From: Clostridium tepidum
GTDB taxonomy: Bacteria > Bacillota > Clostridia > Clostridiales > Clostridiaceae
Length of the DNA stretch: 64,000 nucleotides
Direction of reading: 5' to 3'
Assembly: GCF_002008345.1 (NCBI RefSeq)
Contig: NZ_MRAE01000001.1
Span: 161,750-225,749 of the forward strand
The notes beneath the pieces were generated by a model. That model was not told the origin of the DNA, ran no database searches, and saw nothing but the letters and a program-made list of their open reading frames with translations. This document shows positions 24,470-33,623 of the stretch, piece after piece. The position numbers and the translations under genes are program-made. Position 1 is the stretch's first letter. Each line of letters begins with the position of its first letter.

Positions 24470-27152
24470 TGAAATTACAGGAAAATATTTAAAGCAGAAT
24501 AAAAAAAGAACCATATTAACCATAGTAGGAATAATATTAGCTATATCTTTATTCTCAGGTATAGGAAATTTATTTTTCAATATGAGAGATAGTCTTATAG
24601 AAAAAGAAAGAGAGCAGAAAGGTAACTATGAAGTAAAATATTTAGGAGTAACTGAAAATAAAATAAATAAATTAAAAAAAAATTTTGAAATTAAGGATTA
24701 TGGTGTAAGTAAAGAAAATAATAGTTTTATTTTAAAAGATGATAAAAATACTGAAAAAATCAGCAATGATATTAGTAAAAATTCATCAAAGAATAATCCC
24801 CAAATATTAAATTTAGATTTTTATGATAATGGTATGTTAGACAATGTAATGACTATTAATATGAAAGAAGGAAGAAAACCAAAGGCAGCAGATGAAATAA
24901 TATTAGAAAAAAGAGCAAAAAGAAAATTAGGAAAAAAAGTAGGGGATTATATAGAAGGAATTAATATGGATTCCGAAATACTTAAAAAAGCAATAAAGGA
25001 CAATCCCCAATCACTTTTTAATGCTAATGAAAATACTAATTTAGAAAAATTAATTGCAAAAGAAGTTAAAAAGTATAAAATAGTAGGATATTTTGATGTT
25101 GAAACGAGTATGTCAGGAAATTTTTATAAGGCTGTAGGATATTTGGATAAGAACTCCATAAATAATGATAATAAATATTCTTTTTATGCAAATCTTAAAG
25201 AAAAGAAAGATAAAGTAGTTATAGGTAAAAAAGTAGGTGCTACAGTAGGATTAAGTGAAAATAAAAAAATAGGTGATATTCCAGAAATAAGTTTTAATGA
25301 AGCTGTATTAAGACTTATGGCAGAGGGAAACAATACTTTATTAAATAAAGTAACAAAGAATATATTTATATTTATTGTAACCTTAATAATAGTATGTACT
25401 GTAGCTGTTATTTATAATGCTTTTAATATATCTGTAGCAGAGAGAATAAATCAATTTGGTATATTAAGAAGTATAGGAGCTACTCCATCTAAAATAAGAA
25501 AGCTTGTATTTAAAGAAGCTTTTATAATGAGCATTATAGCTATTCCTATAGGAATTATTTCAGGATATTTAGGAATTTATATTACAATAAAGCTTATGTC
25601 AAATTCAAAACAGTTCATATTTGAAGGTTTAAAAATAGGATTTTATAAAGAGGTTATAATTATATGCATTGTACTTACAGCTATAACTATAATACTATCT
25701 GTATTAGGTCCAGCTATAAAAGCCTCTAGAGTAGCACCAATAGACGCTATAAGAAATTCTTCAAATCTTAAAAAAGAAAAAATAAAAAGAAGAAAAGGAA
25801 GACTTATAAAATTAATATTTGGTATAGAAGGGGCAGTGGCATACAAAAATATAAGAAGAAATAATAAGAGATTTATAATAACAGTTTTTTCTCTTATGAT
25901 ATCTTTAATAATGTTTATAATTTTTACCTCTATGGCTAAAATATCAGGAGAAGTTACTAAACAATTTATGGCATCCATGCCTTTTGATGGTGTTATCCAA
26001 TCCCAAAAACCAATAGATGAAAAATTCATATCAGAAATTAGAAGTAAAGATGGTATAAAAAAAGTATATATTCCAAAGATTAAATATTCTTTAGTATATT
26101 TAGAAAAAAATATTTTAAATGAAAAATATTATGAAAAGATAAATAGAGAAATACCTAAAAGTGAAAAAATTAAAGGAAAAGATTTTGTATGTTTAGATAA
26201 TATAGCATACTCATCCTATGATAAAGCTTCTTTTGAAGAGGCAAAAAATAATTTAGTAGATGGAAAAGTAGATATAAAAGCTTTAGATAATAACGGAGTA
26301 TTGCTTATAAATAGAAATGAGATTACTAAGAAAAACGGAGGAAAAGTAATATCAGATATTACAAAATATAAGGTTGGGGACAAAATAAGAATCCCAAGGA
26401 CTAAAAATAAATTTTATCCTGAAAGAGGAGAAGAAAAGAAAATTGATTTAAAAGAAGAATTTAAACAAGGTATAGAAAAAGGAGATTTTATTGAATTAAC
26501 TATAGTGGGTATATTAAGTAAGGATAGCTTTAGTGGCAATTTAGGTAATAATAGTATAGGCTTAGTTTTTAGTGACAAATGTTTTGAAAATAATTTTGGC
26601 ACATTACCTATAAAATCTGTTGCCATAACTTATAAAAACCAAAAAGCTAGAGAAAAATATGAAAGTTATTTTGAACAAAAAGCAGAAGAAGTAGAAGGAA
26701 GTTATGTAGATGTTTATAACATGAATAACCAAATGGAGAGCACTAATAAACAAATTTGGGTATTTATGTATGGTTTTATAACTATAATAACTATAATTGG
26801 AATGGTAAATATAATAAATACTATAACCGTAGGATTACTTCTTAGAAAATCAGAATTTGCGACTTTAACAGCCATAGGAATGACAAAATCTCAATTAAAT
26901 AAAATGGTAATGTTAGAAGGAATACTTCATGGTGTATTTACCAGCATATTTGGATCAATTATATCCTATGTATTATATAATTTCCTTTTAAAACAGAGTT
27001 CAGAGTTTATGAGTTTTGATATTAAGTTTCCTATAGATGTATTTGCAATAGGTATTTTAGGAGTAATAGGCATAACACTTGTAGCGTCCATAATACCACT
27101 TAGAAGACTTAAAAAAATGAGTATAGTAGAAAATATAAGAGCAAAAGAATAA
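24456..27152 (+). CDS. Large FtsX-type ABC permease
   Basis: An 898-residue permease with two FtsX domains: helix at about 18-40, extracytoplasmic domain 45-295, three helices 300-425 (with NQFGILRSIGATPSKIRKLV), then helix 470-495, second large domain 500-760 and three final helices 765-890 (EFATLTAIGMTKSQLNKMVM). Larger than BceB (about 650) and closer to the MacB-fused or lantibiotic-resistance type exporters. GAGGTGA overlaps the upstream gene end. Partner of the ATPase. Confidence 0.88.
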   Translation: MKSYSEITGKYLKQNKKRTILTIVGIILAISLFSGIGNLFFNMRDSLIEKEREQKGNYEVKYLGVTENKINKLKKNFEIKDYGVSKENNSFILKDDKNTEKISNDISKNSSKNNPQILNLDFYDNGMLDNVMTINMKEGRKPKAADEIILEKRAKRKLGKKVGDYIEGINMDSEILKKAIKDNPQSLFNANENTNLEKLIAKEVKKYKIVGYFDVETSMSGNFYKAVGYLDKNSINNDNKYSFYANLKEKKDKVVIGKKVGATVGLSENKKIGDIPEISFNEAVLRLMAEGNNTLLNKVTKNIFIFIVTLIIVCTVAVIYNAFNISVAERINQFGILRSIGATPSKIRKLVFKEAFIMSIIAIPIGIISGYLGIYITIKLMSNSKQFIFEGLKIGFYKEVIIICIVLTAITIILSVLGPAIKASRVAPIDAIRNSSNLKKEKIKRRKGRLIKLIFGIEGAVAYKNIRRNNKRFIITVFSLMISLIMFIIFTSMAKISGEVTKQFMASMPFDGVIQSQKPIDEKFISEIRSKDGIKKVYIPKIKYSLVYLEKNILNEKYYEKINREIPKSEKIKGKDFVCLDNIAYSSYDKASFEEAKNNLVDGKVDIKALDNNGVLLINRNEITKKNGGKVISDITKYKVGDKIRIPRTKNKFYPERGEEKKIDLKEEFKQGIEKGDFIELTIVGILSKDSFSGNLGNNSIGLVFSDKCFENNFGTLPIKSVAITYKNQKAREKYESYFEQKAEEVEGSYVDVYNMNNQMESTNKQIWVFMYGFITIITIIGMVNIINTITVGLLLRKSEFATLTAIGMTKSQLNKMVMLEGILHGVFTSIFGSIISYVLYNFLLKQSSEFMSFDIKFPIDVFAIGILGVIGITLVASIIPLRRLKKMSIVENIRAKE

Positions 27153-27165
27153 TTAAAAAATAGAT

Positions 27166-27262
27166 AATAAGTAGTTAATAGTGTGTAATCAAGAAGTTTC
27201 TATATTATCTTCTCGTCAATATGGTGGTATTAATAAGCAGTTAATAGTGGATAGTTAAGAAG
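27166..27262. repeat. Repeat-spacer-repeat unit, 31 + 35 + 31
   Basis: Copies at 27166-27196 and 27232-27262 share 26 of 31 bases (AATAAG-AGTTAATAGTG then AAGAAG at the end) around 35 unrelated bases; period 66. Both contain AGTTAATA, which is also in the reverse complement of the CRISPR repeat. Confidence 0.55.
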
Positions 27263-27430
27263 GTGATTTTCTACAAAATGAAAAATTATTTTGAATTTAA
27301 TTTATAAATTTTTTTAAGGAAATCTTAAAAAGCTTGTAAACTATCCACTTTTGATTTTACCTTTTATCTTGTTACTTATGTGTGGTAAGCATTTGTACAA
27401 AACAATATGAATGATAGAAGGAGGAAAAAA

Positions 27431-27550
27431 ATGAAAGAGGAAAGAATAAAAAAAGAAAAAGGGCAAAATAAAAAAGAAGATAAAAAACATGACGATTATA
27501 TGGCATTTTTAGGTGTGATAGCAACATTGGATTTATTAGTTGTGAAGTAA
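27431..27550 (+). CDS. Putative 39-aa small protein
   Basis: GGAGG 6-7 bases before ATG. A highly charged N-terminal half (KEERIKKEKGQNKKEDKKHD) followed by a hydrophobic end (YMAFLGVIATLDLLVVK). Lies between the ABC permease and the two-component system and may be part of that locus. No family recognised. Confidence 0.45.
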   Translation: MKEERIKKEKGQNKKEDKKHDDYMAFLGVIATLDLLVVK

Positions 27551-27676
27551 AGCTATAAATTTAATCAAAGTTAGATAATTATTTTAGTGGCACAAAATGT
27601 GAACCGAAATATGTAAGTTTCTAAAAGTCTTTTTACTGATATATTTGAATAATAGAGTTAACAGAGTGCTTTAAAA

Positions 27677-27753
27677 AGATTTAATTTTAATTCTGGAAAT
27701 AGGGAAAATAAGTTCTTAAACTTTTCCTAGTTCCCTTATTAGAATTAAATCTG
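27677..27753 (+). terminator. Long imperfect hairpin
   Basis: AGATTTAATTTTAATTCT pairs imperfectly with AGAATTAAATCT, with inner AATAGGGAA / TTCCCTTATT, then TGTTTTATTTT. Acts as a terminator after the 39-aa frame. Confidence 0.6.
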
Positions 27754-27830
27754 TTTTATTTTATGACTATTTTTTACGATATAATTTTATAAATTTCTTT
27801 AAAATTACTAGTAAATTATAATTAAGTAAG

Positions 27831-28060
27831 ATTACTAGATAATATGACTAGATTTTAAAATAAATTATCTAAAGTATTGGAAGCGGCATAGTTAATATTA
27901 ATATATAATATTATAAGAATTTAAAATAAATTATTCAAAGTATTGGAATGGGCATAGTTAATATTGCTAAATGATATGACTAGATTTTAAAATAAATTAT
28001 CCAAAGTGTTAGAATCAGTATAGTCAAGATTATTAGATAATATGATAAAATTTTATTGAG
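27831..28060. repeat. 66-bp tandem repeat, about 3.5 copies
   Basis: Units start at 27831, 27897, 27963 and (partial) 28029. The whole unit is conserved (TTTAAAATAAATTAT, CAAAGT-TT-GAA, CATAGTTAAT), so there is no spacer-like part. Upstream of the two-component system. Confidence 0.85.
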
Positions 28061-28221
28061 GATTGGTAATGTTAATAATGAAATTAATTATTGGTATAGA
28101 TCTAGTAGAGAAATATATAATACATAATTTATAATTTTAATAAAGGAAATATTTCAATATTTTATAAATTAATAATAATTTTAAAGAGTAATATATTAAG
28201 AGTTGTTAATAAAAAATGTGA

Positions 28222-28371
28222 GGTTTTTTTAAACTATATATTAAATCATAGTTTTGTAGCAATATTTGGAAAAAATTCATTAATAACAGTTTTTTATTAT
28301 TTATTATAGGTTTATGTAATTAAAAAACTATATTAGTAAACAAAGTTTTTTAATTATATATTACATTATAG
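28222..28371. repeat. Three diverged copies of a 23-30 bp motif before the response regulator
   Basis: GTTTTTTT-AA-TATATATTA--TATAG-like copies lie at 28222-28251, 28287-28309 (shortened) and 28343-28371, separated by 35 and 33 bases. The last abuts the AGGGGG of the response regulator gene. TAATTAAAAAACT and AGTTTTTTAATTA (28319-28354) also form an inverted repeat. Confidence 0.35.
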
Positions 28372-28381
28372 GGGGATTTAT

Positions 28382-29086
28382 ATGAACAACATATTATTAG
28401 TAGAGGATGATATGGCTTTAGCAATTGGGATGGAATATACACTAAAGCAGGAAAACTATCAGGTTAAAAGGGCTAAAAATTTAAAAGAAGCTAGAGAAAT
28501 TTTTGAAAAAGAAGAATTGGATTTAATTCTTTTAGATGTAATGTTGCCAGATGGAAGTGGATATGATTTTTGTGCTGAAGTAAGAGAAGAAAGCTTAATA
28601 CCAGTAATATTTATGACTGCCTGCGATGAAGAAGCTAATGTGGTTTTGGGATTAGATATGGGGGGAGATGACTATATAACAAAACCTGTTAGAATAAAAG
28701 AGCTTTTATCTAGGATAAATGCAGTTTTAAGAAGAAGAATTAAAGAATCAAAATTAAACAATAATAATATAAAAGAAGATAATAATAAAATAATTTCCAG
28801 GGACATAATAATAGAACCACTAAAAGCAAAGGTATTTAAGGGAGAAGAAGAAATATTATTAACAGCAGGTGAATATAAATTACTTTTAATATTAATAGAG
28901 AATAGAGGAAATGTTTTATCTAGGAACGTTTTATTAGAAAAAATTTGGGATGTAGATGGAAGTTTTGTAGATGGAAACACATTAAATGTTTATATAAAAA
29001 GATTAAGAGAAAAAATAGAAAAAGATCCTAAAAAACCAGAATACATAGAAACTGTAAGGGGTATAGGATATAGATGGAGTGAGTAA
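28382..29086 (+). CDS. OmpR-family response regulator
   Basis: A 234-residue regulator: receiver domain 1-120 with acidic pocket VEDD, phosphoacceptor D52 in LILLDVMLPD, and Lys in YITKPVR; winged-helix DNA-binding domain about 140-232 with LTAGEYKLLLILIENRGNVL and YIETVRGIGYRWSE. Receives phosphate from the adjacent histidine kinase and probably controls the ABC transporter upstream. AGGGGG precedes ATG. Confidence 0.93.
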   Translation: MNNILLVEDDMALAIGMEYTLKQENYQVKRAKNLKEAREIFEKEELDLILLDVMLPDGSGYDFCAEVREESLIPVIFMTACDEEANVVLGLDMGGDDYITKPVRIKELLSRINAVLRRRIKESKLNNNNIKEDNNKIISRDIIIEPLKAKVFKGEEEILLTAGEYKLLLILIENRGNVLSRNVLLEKIWDVDGSFVDGNTLNVYIKRLREKIEKDPKKPEYIETVRGIGYRWSE

Positions 29087-29164
29087 AAGAGATACTGGGG
29101 AATGTAAAGTTAACAGTAAAACTAAGTATAAAATATAGATGGAGTAAGTAAAAGGGGGATAATT

Positions 29165-30427
29165 TTGTTAAAATATTTTAGGAATCCTGAGATTAAAGAA
29201 TTAACTTTTAAATTTAGTATGTTATTTATTTTGTTTGCTGTATTAACTACTTTTTTTATAAAAGGAGAGCTTACCAAATTAAATAAAGATTACATAAATC
29301 AAAATACCCTAATAGCAGGAAACATATTATCAAAACATCCAGAACTAGAAGAAGAAATAATACTTTCTTTAAAGGGTAATGAAGATGCAACATATAAGGA
29401 AGAAAAAAATTATAAAATAGGAAAAAAATTTTTAAAAAAATATTCTTATGATGAAAATTTAGATATTTATAAAAATCCGGCGTTGGAGCAATTTAGTACA
29501 ACCTTTATATACAGAATTATAATCTATTTTGGAGTGGTTATTTTTATTACATACATAATGATATATGATAAGTTTAAATATTTTTATAAGAAAGCTGAGA
29601 TACTTACTGAAGCAGCGGAAAAAATAATGGATGGACATTTTAACAAGTTCTTAGATGAAAATAAAGAAGGGGAATTTTATATTCTTTATTCTAAATTTAA
29701 TTTAATGGCGAACAGATTAGAGGAGTCTTTATCAAATCTAAAGAAAGAAAAAATATTTTTAAAAAACATAATATCAGATATTTCTCATCAATTAAAAACA
29801 CCATTATCTTCCTTAATAATGTTTAATGAACTAATGAAAAATGAAAATATGCCAATGGAGGATAGAAAAAATTTTTTAAAGCTTAGTGATGAACAATTAA
29901 AAAGAATGGAATGGCTTATTATAAATCTTTTAAAAATAGGTAGATTAGAGGCAGGAGTAGTAGAATTTAAAAGAGAAAATAATCCTTTATATGTGACGAT
30001 AAACAAAGCATTAGCAGGTCTTAGTGAAAAGGCTAAGGAAAAATCACAAAAGGTAATAGTTGATATAGATAAAGATTTATATTTTAAACATGATATGGAA
30101 TGGACAGCAGAAGCTATTTCAAATATTATAAAAAACTCTATAGAACACACAAATATTGGGGGAGGAATAAAAATAAGTTGTGAAAAGACTCCAATATCTG
30201 TGACCATAACTATAAAAGATAATGGAGAAGGAATACCAGAAAAACTGCAAAATAAAATATTTGAAAGATTTTATAAAGGAGAAAATTCAGTTAATCCTTC
30301 TAGTATAGGTATAGGACTTTCCCTTACTAAATCCATAATAGAATCTCAAAATGGAAGTATAACTGTAGAAAGCCAAGAAGGAGAAGGCACAGAATTTACA
30401 ATAATATTTTTAAAGACTATAGTATAA
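29165..30427 (+). CDS. Membrane sensor histidine kinase
   Basis: A 420-residue kinase. Helices at about 18-35 and 115-135 enclose an 80-residue outer sensor loop, unlike the loop-less BceS type. A HAMP-like stretch (about 140-195) leads to H-box SDISHQLKTPLSSL with H208, N-box IIKNSIEHT, and G-boxes DNGEGIP and GIGLSLTKSI. TTG start with GGGGGAT upstream. Partner of the response regulator 79 bp before it. Confidence 0.92.
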   Translation: MLKYFRNPEIKELTFKFSMLFILFAVLTTFFIKGELTKLNKDYINQNTLIAGNILSKHPELEEEIILSLKGNEDATYKEEKNYKIGKKFLKKYSYDENLDIYKNPALEQFSTTFIYRIIIYFGVVIFITYIMIYDKFKYFYKKAEILTEAAEKIMDGHFNKFLDENKEGEFYILYSKFNLMANRLEESLSNLKKEKIFLKNIISDISHQLKTPLSSLIMFNELMKNENMPMEDRKNFLKLSDEQLKRMEWLIINLLKIGRLEAGVVEFKRENNPLYVTINKALAGLSEKAKEKSQKVIVDIDKDLYFKHDMEWTAEAISNIIKNSIEHTNIGGGIKISCEKTPISVTITIKDNGEGIPEKLQNKIFERFYKGENSVNPSSIGIGLSLTKSIIESQNGSITVESQEGEGTEFTIIFLKTIV

Positions 30428-30483
30428 AAAAAGATTATAGTACAAAATAGATTTAAATTTAATTCTCAAAATAGTGAAAATAT

Positions 30484-30580
30484 ATTTATAAACCACTTAT
30501 TTAATTGAATAGGAATGTTCTGGATAAGCTAATTAGAGCATCTAACAAACATTTATAAACCACTTATTTAATTGAATAGG
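30484..30580. repeat. Repeat-spacer-repeat unit, 30 + 37 + 30, CRISPR-repeat-like
   Basis: Two identical 30-bp repeats (30484-30513, 30551-30580; start ATTTATAAACCACTTATTTA) flank 37 unrelated bases; period 67. Without gaps the repeat matches the reverse complement of the main CRISPR repeat (start ATTTACATATCACATAGTTA) at 21 of 29 positions. Lies in the 380-bp gap between the kinase and LUD genes; nothing else supported there. Confidence 0.75.
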
Positions 30581-30807
30581 TCTAAATTTTGCTCCATTAA
30601 AATTAAATTTGTTTTAGAAAAATAGTAAAGTTTAATAATAGAAATGCTTTACGATGATTTAAAATTTGATAGAATATAAGTTAGTAGGGGGATGGAACAT
30701 AAATTTGAAATCAAAAATTTAATTATGCTTAAATAGTGTAAAAGGTTTTTAATTTTATATTTTTTAAATAAGTAAAACAATAAAATAATTATGGGAGGGG
30801 TATAATT

Positions 30808-31449
30808 ATGGATAAAAATATATTAGAAGTAAAAAAACAAAGAATAATGCGAACTATAAAATCCTTAGAAGAAAATAATATGAATGGATACTTAGTTAAT
30901 GATAGGGAAGAGCTTATAGGAAAAATAAAAGAAATAGTAAAAGAAGGATCTAAAGTTTCCTGTGGTGGTTCTATGACTTTATTTGAAACTGGTGTTATAG
31001 AACATTTAAAGTTAGGAAGGTATGAATTTTTAGATAGATATAAAGAAGGATTAACTCCACAAGATATTAAAAATATATATAGAGAATCATTTTTTGCAGA
31101 TGCTTATTTTACAAGTTCAAATGCTATAACTGAAAATGGAGAGTTATATAATGTAGATGGAAATGGGAATAGAGTAGCAGCTATGCTTTATGGACCAGAC
31201 AAGGTTATAATTATAGCAGGTGTAAATAAAATAGTTAGGAATTTAGATGAAGCCATAAAAAGAAATGTATATATATCAGCACCAGCTAATACTAAAAGAT
31301 TGCAAAAAAAGACGCCTTGTGCAAAGCTAGGTTATTGTGTGGATTGTAAAAGTGAAGAGCGAATATGTAATGAGTATACATTGATAAAAAGACAAGGAAA
31401 TAAAGATAGAATCCATGTAATATTTATAAATGAAGATTTTGGATACTAA
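30808..31449 (+). CDS. LUD-domain (LutC/YkgG-like) protein
   Basis: A 213-residue LUD-family protein. CGGSMTLFETGVIEHL (about 52-67) and GPDKVIIIAGVNKIV (about 130-144) are family motifs. The C-terminal Cys cluster (TPCAKLGYCVDCKSEERICN, about 170-189) is found in single-gene anaerobe members rather than in LutC of the lactate operon. Role in lactate or other hydroxy-acid oxidation is uncertain. GGGAGGGG before ATG; monocistronic with a terminator at 31548. Confidence 0.85.
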   Translation: MDKNILEVKKQRIMRTIKSLEENNMNGYLVNDREELIGKIKEIVKEGSKVSCGGSMTLFETGVIEHLKLGRYEFLDRYKEGLTPQDIKNIYRESFFADAYFTSSNAITENGELYNVDGNGNRVAAMLYGPDKVIIIAGVNKIVRNLDEAIKRNVYISAPANTKRLQKKTPCAKLGYCVDCKSEERICNEYTLIKRQGNKDRIHVIFINEDFGY

Positions 31450-31547
31450 GAATTTTTTACGGAAAAGATTTTATTTAAAATAAGAAAATATAGTTTTTTC
31501 ATATTTACAATATAAATTAATAAGAATTATTATAAAATATTATGGGT

Positions 31548-31590
31548 AAATTAAGCACACAGAAAATTATTTTTTTGGTGCTTAATTTTA
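31548..31590 (+). terminator. Terminator of the LUD gene
   Basis: AAATTAAGCAC pairs with GTGCTTAATTT across a 19-base loop that contains a T run; TTAT follows. Confidence 0.75.
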
Positions 31591-31671
31591 TATTCTTTAA
31601 AAGTAATTTTTTATTTTACCTTATTAGTTTTTATATTTGCACGTAAATTTTAATTAAAATATCAAATTGGC

Positions 31672-31764
31672 AAAAACATCAAATTTATTAGTTTTTATAT
31701 AAGATATAAACTGCTAGTAAATTATTAACTATAGTAAAAACATCAAACTTATTAGTTTTTATAT
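31672..31764. repeat. Repeat-spacer-repeat unit, 29 + 35 + 29
   Basis: Copies at 31672-31700 and 31736-31764 (AAAAACATCAAA, one variable base, TTATTAGTTTTTATAT) differ at one base and flank 35 unrelated bases; period 64. A partial third copy of the second half (TTATTAGTTTTTATAT) lies another 64 bp upstream at 31621. Confidence 0.65.
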
Positions 31765-31841
31765 TTGTACATAAATTATGTAGACAATATATTTGTATTT
31801 CTGTATAATGTGTTTAGACAATTTAATTTTAGAAATTTAAA

Positions 31842-31947
31842 GTAACAGAGTAGGTAATTACACGTTAAGGTTTAGAGGACGGGAAGTTGTCTCTAAAAGA
31901 AAAATCTTTAAAAAGATTTGCGATGTATTACCGCATTCCGCTGTTAC
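31842..31947 (+). promoter_or_regulatory. Tetrahydrofolate (THF) riboswitch
   Basis: P1 is GTAACAG (31842-31848) / CTGTTAC (31941-31947). The 5' part CAGAGTAGGTAATTACACGT then TAAGG matches the THF-I consensus (GAGTAG...GCGTTAAG), and the 3' part GTATTACCGCATTCCGC matches its GTGAATCATTGCATCCGC. A folate transporter gene follows, the expected target. Consensus recalled, not searched. Confidence 0.85.
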
Positions 31948-31952
31948 ATTAG

Positions 31953-32044
31953 AGAGTTTTATTCAAAACACTTATTTTTCCTCGATGTGGAATTCTTTAC
32001 ATTAGTTTTGAAGATTGAAGAGTTTTATTCAAAACACTTATTTT
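31953..32044. repeat. Repeat-spacer-repeat unit inside the folT leader, 26 + 40 + 26
   Basis: AGAGTTTTATTCAAAACACT plus TATTTT is present exactly twice (31953-31978 and 32019-32044), period 66. The second copy supplies the 5' arm of the riboswitch terminator, so the first is a competing duplicate arm. Confidence 0.65.
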
Positions 32045-32084
32045 CTCTTTAGTGTAATCTAGTGGGAAAATAAGTGTTTTTTTA
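32031..32084 (+). terminator. Riboswitch-controlled terminator before folT
   Basis: AAAACACTTATTTTC (32031-32045) pairs with GAAAATAAGTGTTTT (32066-32080), then a T run. Expected to be controlled by the THF riboswitch. Confidence 0.85.
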
Positions 32085-32105
32085 TTTTAAAAGGAGTGGA
32101 CAAAA

Positions 32106-32885
32106 ATGAAAAAAAAGATTGAAGTGAAAACAATAGTACTATGTGGACTTTTTATAGCTGCAGCTATAATATTAAGATTTTTTAGCATAATGGTTCCAAT
32201 TGCTGGAGCTGGGGCAATGAGAATAAGTTTTGCAGGTATATTTATTAAAATGCCCGCATTACTTTTTGGTGGAGCAATAGGTGGAATAGTTTCTGGAGTA
32301 GTAGATATATTAGCTTATATAATAAAACCTATGGGAGCATATATTCCATTATTAACATTAACAAGTATATTAAGTGGTGTATTAACAGGAATAATATGGA
32401 TTAAAGTGAAAAATATTAATATAGATAAAATAGAAAAATATTACCCAATATTTTTTATAATATTAGGATTATTAGCTGGGGCAACTCATTTAATAGTGAC
32501 GCTATCAGATAAAGCATTTTCTTTTAAAATAATGAATATATTAGGCAAAAAATATATATATGTCTTGTCAGCTATAGAAATAATAACTATATTTGCTTTA
32601 ATTATATTTATTATAAATATTAGATTAAAAAATAATAATACTATAAAACATATATATGAAGTGTATATGAAAATGATTTTAGCTATAGGAATACCAGGAA
32701 TAATAGTATGTACCATAAATACTTTCATACTTTTAATGTTTATACCAGCACTTAGAGGAAATAGTTTTATGCTTTTATGGATACCAAGAATTACAGAGGA
32801 AGTGTTTATGATAGTATTTGAATCCTACGCAGTATCCTTACTATTAAGGGTATATGAATCAGTATTATTAAAAATAAATAACTAA
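32106..32885 (+). CDS. folT: Folate ECF transporter S component FolT
   Basis: A 259-residue membrane protein with about six helices. The N-terminal IVLCGLFIAAAIILRFFSIM and the segment MRISFAGIFIKMPALLFGGA, GGIVSGVVDILAYIIKPMGA are typical of FolT-type substrate-specific subunits. It captures folate and docks with the general ECF module encoded elsewhere. AAAAGGAG before ATG; THF riboswitch upstream gives feedback control. Unusually long compared with typical S components of about 180 residues. Confidence 0.85.
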   Translation: MKKKIEVKTIVLCGLFIAAAIILRFFSIMVPIAGAGAMRISFAGIFIKMPALLFGGAIGGIVSGVVDILAYIIKPMGAYIPLLTLTSILSGVLTGIIWIKVKNINIDKIEKYYPIFFIILGLLAGATHLIVTLSDKAFSFKIMNILGKKYIYVLSAIEIITIFALIIFIINIRLKNNNTIKHIYEVYMKMILAIGIPGIIVCTINTFILLMFIPALRGNSFMLLWIPRITEEVFMIVFESYAVSLLLRVYESVLLKINN

Positions 32886-33097
32886 TAATAAAGAAGTTGA
32901 AATTTAATGACCTTTAGAGTTTGATTAGTAAAATAAGAAATATTTTTAGTTTTTAAACATTTTTATATAATTTTCAGTTTGTGTGATTTTAGGTTTTGTT
33001 GAGAATTAAAACAAAACATACTTTTAATAAATAAAACAAGAAATAAAAGATTTAGAAATTAAAAAAAGGAATACTTTTGGTAAATAGATATATAACT

Positions 33098-33226
33098 AAA
33101 GAATACTAATATTTGTGCCATAATATTTAAGCCAATGATTTAATGACACCTTCTGTAACAGCAGATTAAAGTAAATGTTTTATTTGATTTATGCTTAAAT
33201 ATTAGTTAGCAAATAAAGTATTCTTT
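33098..33226. repeat. Dispersed structured element, copy 1
   Basis: Bounded by AAAGAATACT (33098-33107) and its inverse AGTATTCTTT (33217-33226); inside, AATATTTAAGC and GCTTAAATATT also pair, giving a large hairpin around a core with TTTAATGACACCTTCTG. A related, longer copy is at 63461-63722. The rest of the 738-bp gap 32886-33623 is AT-rich with no gene seen. Confidence 0.6.
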
Positions 33227-33623
33227 TTATTTTTTAGATATTTATTTTCTCTAAAGATATTTTTTATCTTAATTTTTTTAGGTGATATAGTAATTTGCTA
33301 ATATAAAAAATAAAATTCTTTAATTGCTTAAACAATTTTTATATTAAAAAACAAATAAATATCTCTAAGGGTTTTTGTTTCTAATTATGATATATGAATT
33401 CGTAATAAATTTTTAGTATTTAAATTAAAAATAGAATACAAATTATGTTAGCAACAAATTTTTAAAATTGAGATGAAGAAATATTTAATTAAACATAGTA
33501 TACAAAATATAAGATTAATTTAGAAATATGTCATAATGTTGAATTATATGTTAAAATGTAAAGGTAGGGCAATTATTATATTATTTGCTTTATATGAATA
33601 TTTTATAAAACAAGAGGTAATTT

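Noticed and set aside
27247..27346. GTGGATAGTT / AACTATCCAC inverted repeat as a MITE
   Set aside because: Only ten bases per arm, about 80 bases apart, with no target-site duplication seen.
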